Shown: positions 1-4,071 of the stretch, piece by piece
Layout of the letters: each line of letters starts with the position of its first letter
Numbering within the stretch: position 1 is the stretch's first letter
Source of the DNA: Casp-actino8 sp032118015
GTDB lineage: Bacteria; Actinomycetota; Acidimicrobiia; Acidimicrobiales; Ilumatobacteraceae
Assembly (NCBI GenBank): GCA_032118015.1
Contig: JAULYE010000008.1
Span: forward strand, 1 to 7,421
Reading direction: 5' to 3'
Length of the DNA: 7,421 bases
Notes under the pieces: model-generated
The model's input: only the letters and a program-made list of their open reading frames with translations
Told to the model about the DNA's origin: nothing
Database searches by the model: none
Position numbers and translations under genes: made by a program

Positions 1-19
1 TGACACAGCGGTGCTGTCA
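1..19 (-). terminator. small hairpin just downstream of the M23 gene, possible terminator remnant
   Basis: CAGC (6-9) pairs with GCTG (13-16) around a 3-base loop. TGA (1-3) can pair with TCA (17-19) if a 2-base bulge is allowed. The hairpin sits 28 bases past the M23 stop codon, where a terminator would be expected. The stem is short, and any T-tract on the minus strand would lie outside the window, so terminator function cannot be judged. Confidence 0.2.
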
Positions 20-61
20 GGCTGAAGTGAATCAGGCTGAAGTAGATCAGGCTGGAGCGAT
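17..61. repeat. three tandem 15-bp repeats across the M23 stop codon
   Basis: Units are TCAGGCTGAAGTGAA (17-31), TCAGGCTGAAGTAGA (32-46) and TCAGGCTGGAGCGAT (47-61). All share TCAGGCTG and are exactly 15 bp apart. Read on the minus strand, each unit ends in GCCTGA or the like, so each carries a TGA in the reading frame of the M23 gene. The gene stops at the TGA of the unit at 47-61, and two more in-frame TGA codons follow at 32 and 17. The pattern looks like slippage or duplication of the gene's last five codons. Confidence 0.85.
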
Positions 62-1810
62 CTCAGGGGGAGTGGTCGCCGAACAGCGATCGATGGACTT
101 GAGGAGAGGGAACGGGTTCACCGCAGCGCCACCACCGGGGTGGTATTCGAAGTGGAGGTGCGGGGTCGAACTGTTGCCCGTATTCCCGACGTACCCAATG
201 ACCTCGCCGGCGCGTACGACAGTTCCCACCTTGATGTTCTCGGTGAAGGTGGAGAAGTGGGCGTAGTAGAAATACGTCCCATTCGGAGCTGTCAGGCGCA
301 GAGAGTTGCCACCGAGTGAACCAGGCTTGTCGAAGTACTGACGGGTGATCGTGCCATTGGTGACGGCATAGATCGGAGTGCCCGACTTGGCAATGATGTC
401 GGTACCTTCGTGACGTCGTCCGCCAGATCGGGGCGCCTGCCATGTATCAGCGAAGAAGCACGGGCCGAGAACCGGGAACACACTCATGACGGCAGGTGCC
501 GCAGGTGCAGGGGTTGTGTCAGGCGCTGGCGCCGGAGCTGGTGCGTTTGGTGGCACTGCAGATGCCGGAGTGGCCCCGGGGACGAATCCGATGAACAGCG
601 CAGTGCGCAAGTCGAGAACACCAGTGACCGGGAGGCTTTGGGACTGCTGAAAGCTGGAGATCGCGGCCTGGGTGACAGGGCCGAAGATGCCGTCGGCACC
701 GCCGCGAAGCGGGAAGCCAACATTGATCAGCAATTGCTGGACACTGGCGACGTTGTTGTTGCGATCGCCGAGTTTGGGCAACGCTGGTGCCGCGATCAGC
801 CCGAGGAGTTGGGCGGTCACTGTGTCGACAGTGCCCGTCGGAGTGAGGCGCATATTGGTCTGGTATGCAGCAACAGCTCGTGCTGTTGCTGGTCCATACT
901 TGGCGTCTGCACCCCCGGCGACTGCCACGCCAGCAGCGATGAGGGAGTTCTGTAGGGCTCTCACCGAATCGCCGGAATGTCCGGTGGTCAAGACGATGTT
1001 GGCCGACACGGTGAGAGAGGAGCCCGGGGTAGCAGCCGGTGCAGCAGGAGCGGTTGGTGCGGCTGGTGCGGCTGGTGCAGCAGGAGCAGCCGGTGCTCCG
1101 GGAACGATGCCGAGTGCGATGGCAGTGGTCATGTCGACGATTCCTGACGTCGCGAGTGAACGACTGGATTGGAATGCGGTGATGGCCGATGCCGTGGCAG
1201 GTCCAAAGACGCCGTCGACACCCCCGCGTAGGGAGACGCCAGCGTTTACCAGGGCCTGTTGCAGGACGCGCACGAGATCGCCGCGTTGACCGCGTGCGGG
1301 AAGAGTCGGAGAGGCTGTGAGTCCGAGCAAGTGAGCTGTCGTGACATTGACTTCGCCGGTCGGGGCGAGTCCGCGCCGTTCCTGGAACAACTTGACGGCT
1401 GCGAGAGTTGCTGGCCCAAAAAAGCCATCAGCCCCACCGCGCACAGAGATCCCCTGCTTGTTCAGGGCACGCTGAACAGCTGCCACCTGAGTGTTGCGGT
1501 CGCCGATACGCGCCAAGATTCCGGCACGCGGCATGACCTGCGATCCAGATGCCGGTGAGCCAGATGTATTGCTCAAGGTCACGCCATCCGATACGCCAGA
1601 CGCCGTCTGAGGGAAGTCCGTCGTGACGACCCGAGACGTCACGGACCGATTCGATGCAGCCAGGGACGAAGAGGGCAGGGCTGCGGTGGAGATGACCGAA
1701 CCGAGCAGTCCCCCCGACAGGGCGAGGGCTGCGATTCGCGCACGCCCAAGGAGGCGTTGCGGTCGAGCGTGTCGAGAGTGTGTTGGGGAGTGGACGGCAG
1801 AGAACAGCAC
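47..1810 (-). CDS. exported M23 family peptidoglycan endopeptidase with four peptidoglycan-binding domains
   Basis: This is a predicted secreted zinc endopeptidase that cuts peptide cross-bridges in the cell wall. From the GTG at 1810 it is 587 aa. A basic N-terminus and a hydrophobic stretch at about 26-45 form a signal peptide, with likely cleavage near SLAA-S at about 52. Four PG_binding_1 domains lie at about 98-164, 172-234, 276-339 and 346-408, each with a GGxDxxFGPxT-like core; the third is the most diverged (KYGPAT). Ala/Pro linkers lie at 237-263 and 416-440. The C-terminal M23 domain (about 445-580) has HxxxD (H467, D471), H518 in YYAHF, and HLH (H551, H553), so the zinc and catalytic set is complete. 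C451 and C576 are the only cysteines. I chose GTG 1810 because GAAGGA lies 5 bases upstream. A GTG at 1882 would add 24 residues of unlikely leader. Catalytic function is well supported; the start is less sure. Confidence 0.88.
   Translation of the reverse strand: MLFSAVHSPTHSRHARPQRLLGRARIAALALSGGLLGSVISTAALPSSSLAASNRSVTSRVVTTDFPQTASGVSDGVTLSNTSGSPASGSQVMPRAGILARIGDRNTQVAAVQRALNKQGISVRGGADGFFGPATLAAVKLFQERRGLAPTGEVNVTTAHLLGLTASPTLPARGQRGDLVRVLQQALVNAGVSLRGGVDGVFGPATASAITAFQSSRSLATSGIVDMTTAIALGIVPGAPAAPAAPAAPAAPTAPAAPAATPGSSLTVSANIVLTTGHSGDSVRALQNSLIAAGVAVAGGADAKYGPATARAVAAYQTNMRLTPTGTVDTVTAQLLGLIAAPALPKLGDRNNNVASVQQLLINVGFPLRGGADGIFGPVTQAAISSFQQSQSLPVTGVLDLRTALFIGFVPGATPASAVPPNAPAPAPAPDTTPAPAAPAVMSVFPVLGPCFFADTWQAPRSGGRRHEGTDIIAKSGTPIYAVTNGTITRQYFDKPGSLGGNSLRLTAPNGTYFYYAHFSTFTENIKVGTVVRAGEVIGYVGNTGNSSTPHLHFEYHPGGGAAVNPFPLLKSIDRCSATTPPEIAPA
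491..565 (-). repeat. Ala/Pro-rich linker tract between PG-binding domain 4 and the M23 domain
   Basis: The reading frame of the M23 protein here is mostly Ala and Pro, including an APAPAPAP-like run. It is probably an extended spacer that lets the catalytic domain reach away from the four wall-binding domains. The DNA is less regularly repetitive than the first linker. Confidence 0.6.
1038..1100 (-). repeat. seven 9-bp units encoding an Ala-Ala-Pro repeat linker
   Basis: Seven consecutive 9-bp units, such as GGTGCAGCA, GGAGCGGTT and GGTGCGGCT (twice in a row), cover 1038-1100 on the plus strand. On the minus strand they encode an Ala-Ala-Pro repeat between PG-binding domains 2 and 3. Units are a multiple of three, so gain or loss of a unit would change linker length without breaking the frame. 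Confidence 0.8.
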
Positions 1811-1844
1811 GCATGTCCTTCGGCACTCCCAGACGAGAACTTGA

Positions 1845-1980
1845 ACATTTCTCCTCCCCGGCTCATGGTCCCACCGCAGCACAACCGGCCGATTGGTGGT
1901 TGAACACCAGGAAATTCAGGGTTTTGCCGTGTTTTTGGTCGTCAGAGACATTTTTGGGCCATGAGCCGGGGGAGAAATGT
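1845..1980. repeat. 22-24 bp inverted repeat flanking a 90-bp centre in the divergent control region
   Basis: The left arm (1845-1868), read on the minus strand, is CCATGAGCCGGGG then AGGAGAAATGT. The right arm (1959-1980), on the plus strand, is CCATGAGCCGGGG then GAGAAATGT. They match at every position except for a 2-base indel in the G/A-rich middle. Each arm contains a strong ribosome-binding-like sequence followed by an ATG (1848 on minus, 1977 on plus), and neither ATG is in frame with the neighbouring real gene. I see no target-site duplication, so this does not look like a small transposon. It could be a pair of operator sites or an RNA stem. Confidence 0.8.
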
Positions 1981-1989
1981 GGCGCGAAG

Positions 1990-2057
1990 TGGGGGAAAAA
2001 GGTTGACAAAGGGGGGTCTTGGGGGGCAGAGTGGGGGTCAGAGGGGTTCCGTGGAGG
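1990..2057 (+). promoter_or_regulatory. phased G-run boxes, likely MraZ operator; also a G-quadruplex motif
   Basis: G-runs begin at 1991 (5 G), 2001 (GG only), 2011 (6), 2021 (6), 2033 (5), 2043 (4) and 2053 (GGAGG), a step of 10 bases except one of 12. Several read TGGGG (1990, 2020, 2032) or AGGGG (2010, 2042). In E. coli MraZ binds TGGGN repeats separated by 5-base spacers, also a 10-base step, upstream of mraZ. The runs at 2011-2016, 2021-2026, 2033-2037 and 2043-2046, with loops of 4, 6 and 5 bases, also meet the usual G-quadruplex pattern. The operator assignment is an inference from position, spacing and the known family site. Confidence 0.55.
2003..2032 (+). promoter_or_regulatory. 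candidate sigma70-type promoter for the mraZ operon
   Basis: A perfect TTGACA (-35) lies at 2003-2008. After an 18-base spacer a weak -10 candidate, CAGAGT, lies at 2027-2032, matching TATAAT at 3 of 6 positions, including the second A and last T. Transcription would start near 2039, giving an untranslated leader of about 60 bases. The -35 is convincing, the -10 is not. The G-run boxes overlap the spacer and the start region. Confidence 0.45.
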
Positions 2058-2085
2058 CAGAAGCCGCGGACCTCGCACGGACATT

Positions 2086-2092
2086 GGGAAGG
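2086..2092 (+). promoter_or_regulatory. ribosome-binding site fixing the mraZ start
   Basis: GGGAAGG ends 7 bases before the GTG at 2100. This supports that GTG over an in-frame TTG at 2019, which would add 27 residues encoded by the G-rich promoter region and has no family similarity. Confidence 0.75.
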
Positions 2093-2099
2093 CAGATCA

Positions 2100-2522
2100 G
2101 TGGAAGGTTTCGTTGGACGGTACGAGCGACAGCTCGATCCCAAAGGGCGCGTAGCCCTACCGTCGACCTTTCGCAACCGTCTCGAGCCCCGCTGCTATCT
2201 GACTCTCGGAGCCGACAAGTGCATCGGAGTCGTGACCGCCGGGGTGTCCATGGAGATGGCCCAGGAGATGACGCAGGCCGTCAAGCGCAAGGAGAAGACC
2301 CGCAGCGAATTGCGAGCCCTGGCCGTCAACATGGTCGAAGTCCAAGTTGATGCCCAAGGCCGGATCACCATCGATGAGAACCTTCGTGCCTATGCAGGCT
2401 TGACTGCCGGGGGAAGAGTCATCGTGTCAGGCGCCTTCGACAGTGTCGAAATCTGGGAGCCTGAGCGCTTCGAGCGCATGCTGACTGCTGGAACCGATGC
2501 GATTGCCGGGGACGACGAATGA
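2100..2522 (+). CDS. mraZ: MraZ, DNA-binding transcriptional regulator of the dcw cluster
   Basis: MraZ is an AbrB-fold ring-forming protein that binds repeated sites upstream of its own gene and controls the division and cell wall cluster. The 140-aa protein has the usual length and the family's two tandem halves. The first DxxxR motif is DPKGR at 13-17, followed by VALPSTFR; the second is DAQGR at 84-88, followed by ITI. A C-terminal VEIWEPERFE segment (116-125) is also typical. The start is GTG with a well-placed GGGAAGG. It is the first gene of the operon, and its stop overlaps the rsmH start in ATGA, so the two are probably translationally coupled. The phased G-boxes just upstream are its likely target, giving autoregulation. 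Confidence 0.95.
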   Translation: MEGFVGRYERQLDPKGRVALPSTFRNRLEPRCYLTLGADKCIGVVTAGVSMEMAQEMTQAVKRKEKTRSELRALAVNMVEVQVDAQGRITIDENLRAYAGLTAGGRVIVSGAFDSVEIWEPERFERMLTAGTDAIAGDDE

Positions 2523-3466
2523 GCGTGGACGCTCTCGGCGGTGTGGGCGCGTTCTCTCATGACCCCGTCATGGCCGATGTCATTGTCGAAGTCTTTGCGG
2601 CAGTTCCACCCGGAGTGGTTTTCGACGCCACTGTTGGAGGAGGAGGTCACGCTCTGCGCATCCTCGAGAGTCGGAGCGATCTCGATGTGTTGGCGTGTGA
2701 TCAGGATGCCGATGCGGTGCGCGCAGCTCGTAGCAGGCTTGCTGAATTCCCGAACCGGACGTTCTTCCATCAGGGAAGATTCGACTCACTCGACGCTGCC
2801 ATGGATGAGCACAGCATCGAAGTCCTCTCCGGTGCACTGTTCGATCTCGGAGTCTCATCACATCAATTCGATGTAGCCGAGCGGGGCTTTTCGTATCGGT
2901 TCGATGCACCTCTTGATATGCGGATGGATCGCAATCGAGAACTGACCGCAGGACATCTGGTGAACGAGACGAGCGAGGACGAGCTCGGTCGAATTCTGCG
3001 CGATTTTGCAGATGAGCGATTTGCTGTGCGCATCGCCAAGTCGATCGTCAAGGCTCGGCCCGTACATACGACACTGCAGCTTTCCGAGATCGTCGCCTCT
3101 GCGATCCCTGCTCCAGCCCGTAGGCGAGGTGGTCACCCAGCAAAGAGGACCTTTCAGGCTTTGCGCATCGCCGTCAACGAGGAACTCACCGTGTTGCCGC
3201 GTGCGCTGGACACCGCTGTTTCGAAACTCTGTGCGGGTGGACGAATCGCCGTTTTGTCCTACCACTCGGGTGAGGATCGCATCGTCAAGGAGAGATTTGC
3301 GCACCACTGCACGGGTGGTTGTACCTGTCCACAAGGACTTCCCTGTGTGTGCGGTGCACGACCTTCAGTGCGACGAGTGCGAGTCGCAGCGCGACCGACT
3401 GCCGATGAGCAGGCTCGGAATCCACGCAGCTCCTCCGCTCGTCTTCGAGTAGTGGAGGCGATCTGA
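2519..3466 (+). CDS. rsmH: 16S rRNA (cytosine1402-N4)-methyltransferase RsmH
   Basis: RsmH (MraW) uses S-adenosylmethionine to methylate N4 of C1402 in the 16S rRNA decoding centre. The 315-aa protein has the normal length. SAM-binding motif I is DATVGGGGH (36-44), followed by ACDQD (59-63). The family signature DLGVSS (109-114) continues through ERGFSYRFDAPLDMRMD (121-137). Later conserved blocks are GHPAKRTFQALRIAVNEEL (205-223) and SYHSGEDRIVK (247-257). A cysteine cluster (C264, C268, C270, C276, C278) sits near the C-terminus, where homologues often carry one. The ATG overlaps the mraZ stop by ATGA, and a GGGG lies 7 bases before it. The stop overlaps the next start by one base. Confidence 0.96.
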   Translation: MSVDALGGVGAFSHDPVMADVIVEVFAAVPPGVVFDATVGGGGHALRILESRSDLDVLACDQDADAVRAARSRLAEFPNRTFFHQGRFDSLDAAMDEHSIEVLSGALFDLGVSSHQFDVAERGFSYRFDAPLDMRMDRNRELTAGHLVNETSEDELGRILRDFADERFAVRIAKSIVKARPVHTTLQLSEIVASAIPAPARRRGGHPAKRTFQALRIAVNEELTVLPRALDTAVSKLCAGGRIAVLSYHSGEDRIVKERFAHHCTGGCTCPQGLPCVCGARPSVRRVRVAARPTADEQARNPRSSSARLRVVEAI

Positions 3467-4071
3467 TGGCTAGAGCACTCCGCGCAACGACTTCTCATTC
3501 CCCTGCGACTTCCAAGAGTCGTGCACAAACGCAGCGACGAACTGAGGCTGCCTCGCCACGTCGAGCTGGCGCACCTGGGCGCTCGACGAAGACCAGCCCG
3601 CGCACGATCACGACTCGTACTTCGAAGGATCGAGCAAAGCATTCTCCGATTGCTCGTGTAGTCAATCGTCGTGATGCACCTGCATCTCTGCGACGATTCG
3701 TCTTCATTGCAGTAGGAGTGGCGCTGGTTGCGATCACGCTGATGATGCTGGTCGTGGTTTTCCAGACGCGACTTGCAGAGGCGCAGCTCGGAATCGATGA
3801 CATCGAATCTCAAATCACCAGTGAGAGAAGTCGCTACGACGAACTTCGGCTCGAGCGATCGATCCTGCGCGAACCAGAGCGTCTCGTGGAGCAAGCGCGA
3901 GCCCTAGGAATGGTGCCTGGCAGCAAGACGGACTTTCGCTCCGTCGATCCTCTTGCTGTTGCCGAGGTTCTCGTGTCGACGAGTGGTGCTCAACTTCAGT
4001 CCATTCTCAGCAACGGAAATTCACTCGAGCGATACAGGATCGTCAAGGAAATCATCGGAGATCCACGATGA
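3466..4071 (+). CDS. ftsL: FtsL-like septal membrane protein with long basic N-terminal tail
   Basis: This is a bitopic division protein expected to form a complex with FtsB/FtsQ and activate FtsW-FtsI at the septum. The 201-aa chain has a cytoplasmic tail of about 76 residues rich in Arg, Lys, Ser and Thr. One membrane helix follows at about 78-99, then a coiled-coil-like segment at about 100-135 and the FtsL-type motif EPERLVEQARALGMV (136-150). About 50 more residues extend beyond it (151-201), longer than in compact FtsL proteins. The ATG has GGAGG 7 bases upstream and overlaps the rsmH stop in TGATG. FtsL sequences are poorly conserved, so the name rests on position between rsmH and ftsI, topology and the motif after the coiled coil. 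Confidence 0.82.
   Translation: MARALRATTSHSPATSKSRAQTQRRTEAASPRRAGAPGRSTKTSPRTITTRTSKDRAKHSPIARVVNRRDAPASLRRFVFIAVGVALVAITLMMLVVVFQTRLAEAQLGIDDIESQITSERSRYDELRLERSILREPERLVEQARALGMVPGSKTDFRSVDPLAVAEVLVSTSGAQLQSILSNGNSLERYRIVKEIIGDPR

Larger units (their letters stand above)
1885..2099. other. divergent intergenic region between the M23 gene and mraZ
   Basis: About 215 bases contain no convincing gene. They hold the right arm of the inverted repeat, a small dyad TGGTG-N6-CACCA at 1894-1909, a TTGACA promoter candidate for mraZ, phased G-runs and the mraZ ribosome-binding site. T-rich patches at 1921-1925, 1932-1936 and 1951-1955 contrast with the G-rich right half. No promoter for the M23 gene could be picked out with confidence. 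Confidence 0.6.

Noticed and set aside
410..1289. Long open frames on the plus strand opposite the M23 gene (181 and 205 codons).
   Set aside because: They mirror the Ala/Pro and Gly-rich codons of the real gene, have no recognisable domain or ribosome-binding site, and the minus-strand protein has clear catalytic motifs.
1845..1980. Miniature transposon defined by the inverted repeat.
   Set aside because: No target-site duplication flanks the arms, and the arms resemble translation start regions rather than transposon ends.
1869..2000. A c-di-AMP (ydaO-type) riboswitch before the wall hydrolase gene, as seen for other actinobacterial wall hydrolases.
   Set aside because: I could not find the conserved core segments; the GAGCCGGGG sequence alone is not enough.
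2019..2099. Upstream TTG start giving mraZ 27 more residues.
   Set aside because: The extension is encoded by the G-run promoter region, and GTG 2100 has an ideal ribosome-binding site and begins at the family N-terminus.
3259..3894. 211-codon open frame on the minus strand across rsmH and ftsL.
   Set aside because: Arg/Ser/Cys-rich shadow of two well-supported genes, without any family motif.
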